Source: JALSJK01 sp964530345 (GTDB taxonomy: Bacteria > Pseudomonadota > Gammaproteobacteria > Methylococcales > Methylomonadaceae). From it: a stretch of DNA of 6,180 bases. Both the position numbers and the translations under genes were made by a program. The DNA is taken from contig CAZGYJ010000159.1 in NCBI GenBank assembly GCA_964530345.1, positions 1 to 6,180 of the forward strand. Direction: 5' to 3'. Below are positions 1-6,100 of the stretch, piece by piece. Below the pieces are notes generated by a model, which was not told the origin of the DNA, ran no database searches, and saw nothing but the letters and a program-made list of their open reading frames with translations. How positions within the stretch are numbered: the stretch's first letter is position 1; each line of letters starts with the position of its first letter.

Positions 1-25
1 AAAAAACTAGATTACCAAGGAAATC

Positions 26-1234
26 ATGCAAAAACTTGAAAAAAAAGTCTGTGTGGTGGGTTTAGGTTATATTGGCCTCCCTACAGCATCTTTATTGGGT
101 ACGAAGGGTTATGAGGTTTTTGGGGTTGATACCTCTAGACATGTCGTTGATACCATTAACCAAGGAAAAATCCATATCGTAGAACCTGATTTGGATATAT
201 TAGTGAAATCAGCTGTTCAATCCGGTAACTTAAAGGCAGGATTGGAGCCAGTTGCTGCTGATGTGTATATTTTAGCAGTTCCCACGCCATTTAAGGATGG
301 CCATATCCCTGATCTTTCTTATGTTGAAGCAGCAACAAAGATGATTGTTCCTTTTGTTGAATCGGGAAATATCATTATTCTGGAATCAACAAGTCCAGTC
401 GGAACAACTGAGGAGGTCGTTGCAAAAATTTTACAGGAAAGTGGTCATGATGTGGGTAAAGATATATTTGTGGCCCATTGTCCTGAAAGGGTTTTGCCAG
501 GTCGAATATTGACGGAATTAGTTGAAAACGACCGGATTGTCGGTGGTATTAATCCACTTTCTACAGAAAAAGCAGTCGAATTTTACCAAACCTTTGTTCG
601 AGGAGAAGTTTTAACGACCGACGCCAGAACTGCTGAGCTAAGCAAATTGACCGAGAATTCATTCAGAGATGTCAATATTGCTTTTGCTAATGAATTATCA
701 TTAATTTGCGATAAAGAGAGCATCAATGTATGGGAGTTAATCAAACTAGCAAATCGTCATCCTAGAGTTAATATTTTACAACCCGGTCCCGGTGTCGGTG
801 GACATTGTATAGCAGTCGATCCTTGGTTTGTAGTTGCTCGTGCTCCTGAAGAAGCCCAATTGATCAAAAAAGCCCGGGAAGTTAATGATGCGAAGCCACA
901 ATGGGTGATAAATAAGGTAAAAACCAGCGCCGATAAGTTCAAACATCCTGTTATAGGGTGTTTAGGGTTGGCTTTTAAGGCGGATGTGGATGATCTACGG
1001 GAGTCTCCTGCATTAGATATTGTTAAGCAAATTCAGGCAGAAAATATTGGCAAAGTTTTGGTTGCAGAACCAAATTTAAGTTCTCATAAGGATTTTGATC
1101 TGCTGCCTTTTCGAGATGTGATTGAACAGTCGGATATTTTGCTGTTACTTGTAGATCATAAGCCATTTAAAAGTTTGAAAGCTGCTGATTTAAAGGAGAA
1201 AATATTGATCGATACGCGAGGGATTATTATTTAA
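26..1234 (+). CDS. wecC: UDP-N-acetyl-D-mannosamine dehydrogenase (WecC)
   Basis: Cytoplasmic NAD-dependent enzyme that oxidises C6 of UDP-ManNAc twice to give UDP-ManNAcA, a precursor for enterobacterial common antigen or related surface polysaccharides. The 402-residue protein shows the whole UDP-sugar dehydrogenase layout: Rossmann motif GLGYIG at 12-17 with Asp35 ending strand 2, ESTSPVGTT at 120-128, AHCPERVLPG at 150-159, a central helix around Lys207 and Asn211 (KLTENSFRDVNIAFANEL), and the catalytic loop GPGVGGHCIAVDP with nucleophile Cys261. LANRHPRVNILQPGPG and IHIVEPDL match E. coli WecC as I remember it, which favours WecC over the UDP-GlcNAc (WbpA) or UDP-Glc (Ugd) enzymes. It is slightly shorter than E. 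coli WecC (about 420 residues). AAGGAA at 17-22 is a close-spaced ribosome site for ATG 26. Two in-frame TAA codons end it. The expected partner epimerase wecB is not in the window; it may lie upstream. The family call is very secure, the exact substrate less so. Confidence 0.93.
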   Translation: MQKLEKKVCVVGLGYIGLPTASLLGTKGYEVFGVDTSRHVVDTINQGKIHIVEPDLDILVKSAVQSGNLKAGLEPVAADVYILAVPTPFKDGHIPDLSYVEAATKMIVPFVESGNIIILESTSPVGTTEEVVAKILQESGHDVGKDIFVAHCPERVLPGRILTELVENDRIVGGINPLSTEKAVEFYQTFVRGEVLTTDARTAELSKLTENSFRDVNIAFANELSLICDKESINVWELIKLANRHPRVNILQPGPGVGGHCIAVDPWFVVARAPEEAQLIKKAREVNDAKPQWVINKVKTSADKFKHPVIGCLGLAFKADVDDLRESPALDIVKQIQAENIGKVLVAEPNLSSHKDFDLLPFRDVIEQSDILLLLVDHKPFKSLKAADLKEKILIDTRGIII

Positions 1235-1271
1235 TAACTTTGTTTTCCTGACTGCTTATCAATTCCATATT

Positions 1272-2996
1272 ATGAGTAACACAATACTCCATTTGTTTTT
1301 CTACAGTTTTGTTACTCTTATCACAACTGGTTGTTCTTTTTTGGAAACAAAGGAAAGTTCACCAGAAAAAATAACTCTCATTAAATTGTTTCCGGAAGAG
1401 CAAGAGAGAAAAGCTGAAATTAACAGCAGAATTTTGGCCTCTCCTTTGCTTGATTTATCGCAACAAAAACCGCGAATTATAGTGCCTTTTGAAAATGGCA
1501 CTATAGCTCTAATGGATTCCGACACCGGTAATGTCATTAGTAAAATACAACTTCCGGCTTCTAAAGATAAACGCCTTCAAATTTCTTCCACTCCTGTTGT
1601 AGTTGATAACCGCTTGATTGTTGTTTATCAATTGATGGTGAAAGGGCTGCGAGTTAGCCACCATCTTGCAGTTATTGATCTTGAGCATCAAAAATTGTTA
1701 GATAATATTTATCCTGTTTTGGAGTTAACTGCTGAATTACCTGCTTCGGATGGATCAGGAATAGTAAGATTTAATCCTCAGACAGCTTATCCCCATTCAG
1801 CAATAAAATATGTTCCGAAACAAAATAATGAACCAGGACTGGTTTATGTTGCTTTTGGAGGAGCTGGCGATATTCAGCCTTATCATGGTTGGCTCTTTGA
1901 AATTGATATGGAAGCCTGGAGAAAAAAAGGAAAAAAGGCAGCTATAAGTAGTGTTTTGGTGACCACTCCTGAGTCTGAATGTCCTGTCAAATTTGATTCT
2001 GGAAATCGAGAAATGATTTGCGGGGGGGGTATTTGGACACCTGCTGGACCTCAAGTTGATATGCAAAATAACGGATTTGAAATACTTGTGCCAACGGGGA
2101 ACGGGCAAATTGATTTAGCGCGTCATGATTATGCAAATACTCTGATGCGATTGAAATCTGGATTGCAATTTGATCCGGAATGTGACAAAAATCTCTGTTC
2201 GAATTTTAATCCGGTCAATCCTTCGATAGCATGTCTTGAGTCATGTAAAAATCTATTTATTCCGCGCCTGGATCCAGATGATAAGCCTTTAAGACCTGCA
2301 AATGGAGATTGTGATGATAAGACTTTTTGGCAGTGTTTGGCTTGGATGGATTATGATCTGGGAGCCAATGCGCCAGTTAAAGTAAACTTGAAAAATGATT
2401 TGAGTGTTTGGATACAAGCAGGTAAAGAGGGTGGTATTTACATGGTAGATGCCAAACACCTGGGTACCCAGTATGACCGGATGCAGATCATTGAGATATG
2501 TGGAACACCTGATGATCCATGTTATCTGGATTGGCGTGGGATGATTGTGACTCAGCCTGTTGTTGTCACTATGGATGAAAAACCGATCGTTATCATTCCT
2601 ACGTTCATTTCAGATGATACCCATGCGGCTGGTTTGGTTGCTTTAGAAATTATTTTACAACAAGGGAAACCAAAGTTTAAAAAGCTATGGCAATTTTCAG
2701 GGCCACCAGATAAAAAAATAACGGAATCGTTTAGGAGTCATCCTACTTTGCCAATATTAACTAGGCCCGAAGGCTCAAATGAATGGTATGTGTGGGTTGC
2801 AGATATTAATGAACATGGAAGTTTGTACGGGGTGAGAGTGAAAGATGGTACTTTGGCTGCACAAATATCTCTTGTTGGAACTGGTCAGCCACTGAGTACT
2901 CCATTATATTTCAACAATACCATTTATATTCCTTCTAACGCCCCTGGCGTTAAAAAAGCATGGCTGGAAGGATACCGCATTATGGTTGAGAACTAA
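1272..2996 (+). CDS. Putative lipoprotein with PQQ-like beta-propeller fold and cysteine-rich middle section
   Basis: Predicted exported protein of 574 residues; no specific function recognised. Residues 1-20 form a short hydrophobic signal ending in ITTGC, so Cys21 may be lipidated, though Thr at -3 makes the lipobox weak; Ser22 would favour the outer membrane. The body carries repeated beta-strand segments typical of quinoprotein-like propellers: NGTIALMDSDTGNV (76-88), LVYVAFGG (190-197), GGGIWTPAGP (251-260), VPTGNGQ (273-279), MDYDLGANAP (359-368), KEGGIYMVDAKHLG (385-398) and a final blade near 525-565. I see no vicinal Cys pair or other clear catalytic site of PQQ alcohol dehydrogenases, so a structural or binding role is as likely as an enzymatic one. 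Apart from Cys21 all ten cysteines lie between 237 and 417, consistent with disulfides outside the cytoplasm. The start lacks a Shine-Dalgarno sequence, but no better ATG lies upstream. It follows wecC by 37 nt and may be read from the same transcript. A G8 tract at 2022-2029 lies in frame. The gene is certain; the fold is a good inference. Confidence 0.8.
   Translation: MSNTILHLFFYSFVTLITTGCSFLETKESSPEKITLIKLFPEEQERKAEINSRILASPLLDLSQQKPRIIVPFENGTIALMDSDTGNVISKIQLPASKDKRLQISSTPVVVDNRLIVVYQLMVKGLRVSHHLAVIDLEHQKLLDNIYPVLELTAELPASDGSGIVRFNPQTAYPHSAIKYVPKQNNEPGLVYVAFGGAGDIQPYHGWLFEIDMEAWRKKGKKAAISSVLVTTPESECPVKFDSGNREMICGGGIWTPAGPQVDMQNNGFEILVPTGNGQIDLARHDYANTLMRLKSGLQFDPECDKNLCSNFNPVNPSIACLESCKNLFIPRLDPDDKPLRPANGDCDDKTFWQCLAWMDYDLGANAPVKVNLKNDLSVWIQAGKEGGIYMVDAKHLGTQYDRMQIIEICGTPDDPCYLDWRGMIVTQPVVVTMDEKPIVIIPTFISDDTHAAGLVALEIILQQGKPKFKKLWQFSGPPDKKITESFRSHPTLPILTRPEGSNEWYVWVADINEHGSLYGVRVKDGTLAAQISLVGTGQPLSTPLYFNNTIYIPSNAPGVKKAWLEGYRIMVEN
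2022..2029 (+). repeat. Eight-G homopolymer tract inside the propeller gene
   Basis: Eight consecutive G residues follow TGC (Cys250) and encode Gly251-Gly253 with the next T. The tract stands out in AT-rich DNA. Reading the shifted frames by hand, gain of one G would reach a TGA at 2057-2059 and loss of one G a TAG at 2116-2118, so either change would truncate the protein at under half its length. That makes it a possible slippage site, though GGG-type glycine codons alone could also explain it. Confidence 0.6.
2936..2952. repeat. Perfect 7-bp inverted repeat near the convergent gene ends
   Basis: TAACGCC, a 3-base loop CCT, then GGCGTTA. It lies in the last codons of the propeller gene and 28-44 bases beyond the stop of the opposing hydrolase gene. 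On the plus strand it is followed by six A, so on the minus strand the T-run precedes the stem. Neither strand has the stem-then-T-run order of an intrinsic terminator. It could still fold in either RNA and protect a 3' end; function is unproven. Confidence 0.4.
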
Positions 2997-3909
2997 TTAT
3001 TTTTCTCTTTTCCTCATGTCGATCTGCCGATCGTGAGTATTCAGTTATAAAATTACCAATATCTGAAAGTACTGTTTCAGTTTCCTGAAAAGGTAGGGCT
3101 AGTGCCGATAAAATATCGGTGTGATTCATGTCCTTATATATTTTTAAGCGGACAGAACCACCCAATTGTTTAATTTTTTTACTCAGATTTATGGAGTTTT
3201 CTGGCAGAGTGGTTTTATCTAGATGTCCATGTAAAAGTAAAACTGGAGGTTCCGATCCTGTGACAAAATTAATAGGTTGAGATTCTGGATATTTTTCAGC
3301 TGGACCAAAGAGAGTTTTCTGATAAGGCTCGGTTAACGGTAGAAAATCGTATGCGCCAGCGAGTCCGATAAAGCCTTTTATGCTTTGATAAGTCTCTGAG
3401 TCTAATCGACTTTTATCGACTGTCAACATGGCGGCCAGATGTGCGCCAGATGAATGGCCCATTAGAAATAAGTGATTTGGATTGCCACAATATTGAGCAA
3501 TGTTTTGTTTTACCCATTTCACAATCTGCTGGGAATCTTGAATGATTCCTTGAAACGTAACATCAGGATATCGCCGATAGTCGCCAATTACAGTAATAAA
3601 ATGTTTTGAAGTCATCGCTTGACCGACAAATTGGTAATAGTTTTTGTCAAAAGTTGTACATCCGCCCCAGCATCCACCATAGAAAAAAATAACGACAGGT
3701 AATTGATTGTTTTGTGGTTTACCTATATTCGGTATATAAATATCCAGCGTATTGAGTTGTCCCTTCTTATAAGGAAGGTTTTTGATTAAGGTGTAATCAT
3801 CCAGTTTGGCCATAGTATTCACCAGAAATAATGATGAACGAGTGCATCCGGCTACTAGCCATGAGCAACTAAAAATAATCAATAAAAGAATATAGTTTTT
3901 TTTTAGCAT
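2980..3909 (-). CDS. Lipoprotein alpha/beta-hydrolase (carboxylesterase-like)
   Basis: Probable envelope-anchored serine hydrolase of the esterase/lipase group (Aes/BD-FAE type); the substrate is unknown. I place the start at ATG 3909 (309 residues) because it opens a textbook lipoprotein signal: MLKKN, a hydrophobic stretch, then LVAGC with Cys22 as the lipidated residue and Thr at +2. The frame stays open to a GTG at 4029, but that would bury the signal behind 40 residues. The oxyanion region reads FFYGGCWGGC (Tyr77-Cys84), where many relatives have HGGG; a Tyr variant is familiar in this group. GHSSG gives nucleophile Ser153, HGHLD gives Asp231, and MNHTD gives His263, so the catalytic triad appears complete. 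An unusual feature is the Cys pair at 80 and 84 beside the oxyanion loop. The upstream Shine-Dalgarno match is weak. On the minus strand TATGAT (3948-3943) and TATAAA (3943-3938) are overlapping -10 candidates without a good -35. The gene converges on the propeller gene with a 17-bp overlap of coding ends. Confidence 0.87.
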   Translation of the reverse strand: MLKKNYILLLIIFSCSWLVAGCTRSSLFLVNTMAKLDDYTLIKNLPYKKGQLNTLDIYIPNIGKPQNNQLPVVIFFYGGCWGGCTTFDKNYYQFVGQAMTSKHFITVIGDYRRYPDVTFQGIIQDSQQIVKWVKQNIAQYCGNPNHLFLMGHSSGAHLAAMLTVDKSRLDSETYQSIKGFIGLAGAYDFLPLTEPYQKTLFGPAEKYPESQPINFVTGSEPPVLLLHGHLDKTTLPENSINLSKKIKQLGGSVRLKIYKDMNHTDILSALALPFQETETVLSDIGNFITEYSRSADRHEEKRKIISSQP

Positions 3910-4199
3910 GAATGACTTGATCTTATTGTCGAATAGTTTTATATCATAATGAGAATATGTGCTAGCGTTAGCTATCAATATCTTTCTTCTTAGAGAAGGC
4001 CTCACGGTTTTTGTGAAGGGACTAGGCACAGAATCCCTGAAATAAGGAGGTATTGGAAGGTTTTACCACAACGGTCATTTGCAAAAAAGCGCACTATAAA
4101 TAGGGTAATCATGAGCATGAAAAGTATATATTACACCTACTGCTATAGAACAAAAAATTTAAAAAATTCAAAATTTTTATTCAACAAAAAAAAATCATA
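3910..4199. other. Divergent intergenic region with A-tracts, no gene seen
   Basis: This 290-bp stretch separates the hydrolase and channel genes, which point away from each other, so it must carry control sites for both. I see no tRNA, attachment site or convincing small gene. TATAAA (4095-4100), TATATT (4127-4132) and TGCTATAGA (4141-4149, extended -10 style) are possible -10 elements for the channel, none with a good -35. A 12-bp dyad, TCATG-AG-CATGA, sits at 4109-4120. From 4152 to 4194 the DNA is almost pure A/T with A-runs at 4152, 4161, 4170 and 4186, the first three spaced about one helical turn apart, which suggests intrinsic bending. CCTCAC near 3998 and GTGAAGG near 4012 can pair with one bulged base. 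Confidence 0.6.
4109..4120. promoter_or_regulatory. Short dyad, possible operator upstream of the channel gene
   Basis: TCATGAGCATGA is a 5-bp inverted repeat with a 2-base centre, lying between two -10-like elements about 80-90 bases before the channel start. The symmetry and placement would suit a small dimeric regulator, but a 5-bp repeat is short enough to arise by chance and no regulator gene is in the window. Confidence 0.2.
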
Positions 4200-5072
4200 G
4201 TGAATAAATCACTCCAAAAAAAGCCACTTTATAATGAAGGTTTTCCATTATCACCGTGGCGTGAAACATTAAATACCATCATTTTTGGCTCCGAAACCAA
4301 GTTTGGAAAAACTTATGACGTAATTTTGATCATTAGTATTATTGTTAGTGTTTCTGCCGTTATGATGAGTAGTGTCGAGTCATTTTATCAACGTCATCAT
4401 CAATTCCTTCATTATATTGAGTGGACATTTACAATTTTATTCACTGTTGAATATTTTTTACGTTTAATAAGTGTTAGAAAACCTTGGTTATATTTTCGTA
4501 GCTTTTTTGGGCTGGTTGATCTGCTGTCAATATTACCCACTTACCTGAGTCTTTTCTTTCCTGGAACCAAATATATGATGGTGATACGGGTATTTCGTTT
4601 ATTGAGAGTATTTCGTGTTTTCAAGTTGTCAGAATATATGGATGAAGCGCAGATTTTAGTGGCTGCTTTAATTACCAGCGGCAGAAAAATCATGGTTTTT
4701 TTGTATGCAGTTTTAACATTGGTTATCGTTTTTGGTTCATTAATGTATGTTGTTGAAGGTAGTGAGGCTGGTTTTACCAGTATTCCCAAATCAGTTTACT
4801 GGTCAATTGTGACACTAACTACTGTGGGTTATGGGGATATTGCTCCTCAGACTCCATTGGGTCAAATGATTGCTGCTACGATCATGATAATGGGTTATGG
4901 CATTATTGCAGTTCCTACGGGTATTTACAGTGTCGAGTTAGTTAAAACCTATAACAAGGAAAATATTCGCAATGATGCCTGCCCTGAATGTGGGGAAACA
5001 GGTCATGACATGGATGCATCTTATTGTAAATACTGTGGTTATCAGTTGGATAGTAATAGAAAAACAAGCTAA
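4200..5072 (+). CDS. Voltage-gated potassium channel (ion transporter family) with C-terminal zinc-ribbon-like tail
   Basis: Inner-membrane channel subunit of 290 residues, expected to form a K+-selective tetramer. Segments in order: S1 about 39-59, S2 about 70-91 with Glu84, S3 about 100-120 with Asp107, S4 about 124-145 with charges every third residue (Arg130, 133, 136, 139, Lys142), S5 about 160-185, pore helix, selectivity filter TVGYGD at 208-213, and S6 about 220-248. S4 supports voltage sensing and TVGYG supports K+ selectivity. There is no RCK/KTN or cyclic-nucleotide domain; instead the cytoplasmic tail holds C-x2-C-x11-C-x2-C (Cys261, 264, 276, 279) with His269 between, which looks like a zinc ribbon. 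I recall similar tails in other bacterial members. The start is GTG 4200: an in-frame TAG at 4146-4148 closes the frame upstream, no ATG lies between, and the next Met falls inside S1. There is no visible Shine-Dalgarno, only A-rich sequence. Three tandem in-frame TAA codons end it, 24 nt before gloA, suggesting one operon. Confidence 0.92.
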   Translation: MNKSLQKKPLYNEGFPLSPWRETLNTIIFGSETKFGKTYDVILIISIIVSVSAVMMSSVESFYQRHHQFLHYIEWTFTILFTVEYFLRLISVRKPWLYFRSFFGLVDLLSILPTYLSLFFPGTKYMMVIRVFRLLRVFRVFKLSEYMDEAQILVAALITSGRKIMVFLYAVLTLVIVFGSLMYVVEGSEAGFTSIPKSVYWSIVTLTTVGYGDIAPQTPLGQMIAATIMIMGYGIIAVPTGIYSVELVKTYNKENIRNDACPECGETGHDMDASYCKYCGYQLDSNRKTS

Positions 5073-5083
5073 TAATAATTTTT

Positions 5084-5088
5084 GGAGG
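5084..5088 (+). promoter_or_regulatory. Ribosome binding site that fixes the gloA start
   Basis: GGAGG lies 8 bases before ATG 5097, a near-ideal match and spacing. The open frame also contains a TTG at 5082 that would lie in this same site, so the ATG is the true start. This is the strongest ribosome site in the window and contrasts with the channel gene just upstream, which has none. Confidence 0.85.
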
Positions 5089-5096
5089 ATGAAAAA

Positions 5097-5537
5097 ATGC
5101 GTTATTTACATACAATGGTTCGAGTTCAAGATTTACAGGAATCCCTCGATTTTTATTGTAATAAATTGGGTATGTTGGAATGTAACCGAATAGAAAATGA
5201 AGCAGGGCGCTTTACATTGGTTTATTTGGCTGCGCCAGCAGATGTAAATGTAGCCCAAAGAACCCATTCACCATTACTGGAGCTCACATATAACTGGGAT
5301 TCTGAAGAATATACGGGGGGTAGAAATTTTGGTCATCTTGCATTTGAAGTGGATGATATTTATAAAAAATGCCAGGACTTGATAGAGCAGGGGGTTGAAA
5401 TAAACCGACCGCCTCGCGATGGATATATGGCTTTTATTCGTTCTCCGGACAAGATTTCAATCGAACTTTTGCAAAAAGATAAACCATTAGAGCCTGCCGA
5501 GCCTTGGAAATCAATGGAAAATATTGGCACTTGGTGA
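5097..5537 (+). CDS. gloA: Lactoylglutathione lyase (glyoxalase I)
   Basis: Cytoplasmic metalloenzyme that isomerises the hemithioacetal of methylglyoxal and glutathione to S-lactoylglutathione, the first step of methylglyoxal detoxification. At 146 residues it is a little longer than E. coli GloA (135). It has two VOC beta-alpha-beta-beta-beta modules: MRYLHTMVRVQDLQESLDFY opens the first and FGHLAFEVDD the second. The four metal ligands are all in register with E. coli GloA: His5, Glu62 (in LLELTYNW), His80 (in FGHLAFEV) and Glu123 (in ISIELLQ). ELTYNW is also typical of the lyase rather than of other VOC enzymes. The extra C-terminal tail (EPAEPWKSMENIGTW) resembles tails I recall in glyoxalases of other proteobacteria. 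The lack of the longer insertions of eukaryotic-type enzymes suggests the Ni/Co class, which is an inference. It probably shares a transcript with the upstream channel gene; no promoter is evident in the 24-nt gap. No gloB is present in the window. Confidence 0.93.
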   Translation: MRYLHTMVRVQDLQESLDFYCNKLGMLECNRIENEAGRFTLVYLAAPADVNVAQRTHSPLLELTYNWDSEEYTGGRNFGHLAFEVDDIYKKCQDLIEQGVEINRPPRDGYMAFIRSPDKISIELLQKDKPLEPAEPWKSMENIGTW

Positions 5538-5601
5538 TTAAAAATAAACTTTTATGTTGGTTTACTTGTCAACAATAATTGAAATCTTTGTAAAAGGAAG
5601 G

Positions 5602-5631
5602 TTGAGAAAGAAAAAAAGATTCAAGCATAAT
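5602..5631 (+). promoter_or_regulatory. Predicted sigma70 promoter for the crystallin-like gene
   Basis: TTGAGA (5602-5607) as -35 and CATAAT (5626-5631) as -10, each one mismatch from consensus, with an 18-bp spacer rich in A. Transcription would begin near 5638, leaving a leader of about 16 bases that just includes the AGGAGA ribosome site at 5642-5647. This is the best promoter match in the window and implies the last gene can be expressed apart from gloA. Confidence 0.55.
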
Positions 5632-5653
5632 CTAAATTGACAGGAGAACAATA

Positions 5654-6100
5654 ATGAAAAAGATCTATAGAAAAAATGTTTGGGTTGGATTGTTTATTGT
5701 ATGGATGTTAGGGCTGGGCCAAACAGCTGTCGCTAAGGAAAATGACTGTTGGGTTGATTTTTATGAGTACGCTGAATTTATTGGTGATCATCTTCGTTTG
5801 GAAGGCCCTCTTAAAATGGCCAATTTACGTGATGTTCAAGGCCAAAATTGGGAAAGGAAAATTGATAGTTTGATCGTAGGCCCTAAAGCCAGGGTTACAC
5901 TCTATGAAAATGCAAATTTTAAACTGACGCTGACGGAAATGGCCAAGCATCCTGATTTGATGAAATCTTTAGGGATCACTGAGCAGGAAATTCTTAATGA
6001 GTCTGAGTTAACTTTTGGCCCGAATCAAAAAATAAATCATCTCGGTGTTCATAATTTTCACAAGAAAACCAAGTCGTTAAAAATAGATTGCATTGATTAA
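5654..6100 (+). CDS. Secreted beta/gamma-crystallin-like protein
   Basis: Exported small protein of 148 residues; the cellular role is unknown. A Sec signal peptide runs from MKKIYRK through a hydrophobic core to a likely signal peptidase I site after TAVA (Ala27). The mature part reads as one beta/gamma-crystallin domain of two Greek-key motifs: motif A about 33-74 starts VDFYEYAEFIGDHLRL and ends KIDSLIV; motif B about 79-144 starts ARVTLYENANFKLTL and ends KTKSLKI. The FYExxxFxG and VTLYExxNF patterns are characteristic. Motif B contains an insertion of some 25-30 residues (about 96-130). The calcium-site pattern (N/D)(N/D)xx(S/T)S is not met in either half (ERKIDS at 67-72, HKKTKS at 136-141), so canonical Ca2+ binding is doubtful. 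Cys32 and Cys146 are the only cysteines of the mature chain and sit at its two ends, suggesting a clasping disulfide. ATG 5654 has AGGAGA at 5642-5647. It is 116 nt from gloA with its own promoter candidate. Export is well supported; the fold is moderately so. Confidence 0.75.
   Translation: MKKIYRKNVWVGLFIVWMLGLGQTAVAKENDCWVDFYEYAEFIGDHLRLEGPLKMANLRDVQGQNWERKIDSLIVGPKARVTLYENANFKLTLTEMAKHPDLMKSLGITEQEILNESELTFGPNQKINHLGVHNFHKKTKSLKIDCID

Noticed and set aside
39..46. A8 run in codons 5-7 of wecC as a slippage switch
   Set aside because: A runs of this length are common in AT-rich lysine codons and nothing else suggests switching.
1797..2108. Minus-strand 103-codon frame inside the propeller gene, and shorter antisense frames at 757-942, 1301-1537, 1509-1691 and 4541-4789
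   Set aside because: All lie opposite confident genes, and their translations show no family signature.
3014..3036. CTCA-CGATC-tgcc-GATCG-TGAG hairpin in the end of the hydrolase gene as a terminator for the propeller gene
   Set aside because: The stem is interrupted by a one-sided 3-base bulge, lies inside coding sequence and is not followed by a T-run.
3910..4029. A 40-residue N-terminal extension of the hydrolase starting at GTG 4029
   Set aside because: It would place a good lipoprotein signal peptide in the interior of the protein; the extension has no recognisable motif and the GTG has no strong ribosome site.
4972..5193. Plus-strand 73-codon frame spanning the end of the channel gene and the start of gloA
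   Set aside because: It is out of frame with two well-supported genes, has no ribosome site and shows no domain; it is a shadow frame.
5556..5573. GTTG...CAAC pairing after gloA as a terminator
   Set aside because: The stem is only four strong pairs with a 10-base loop and a bulged extension, and no T-run follows.
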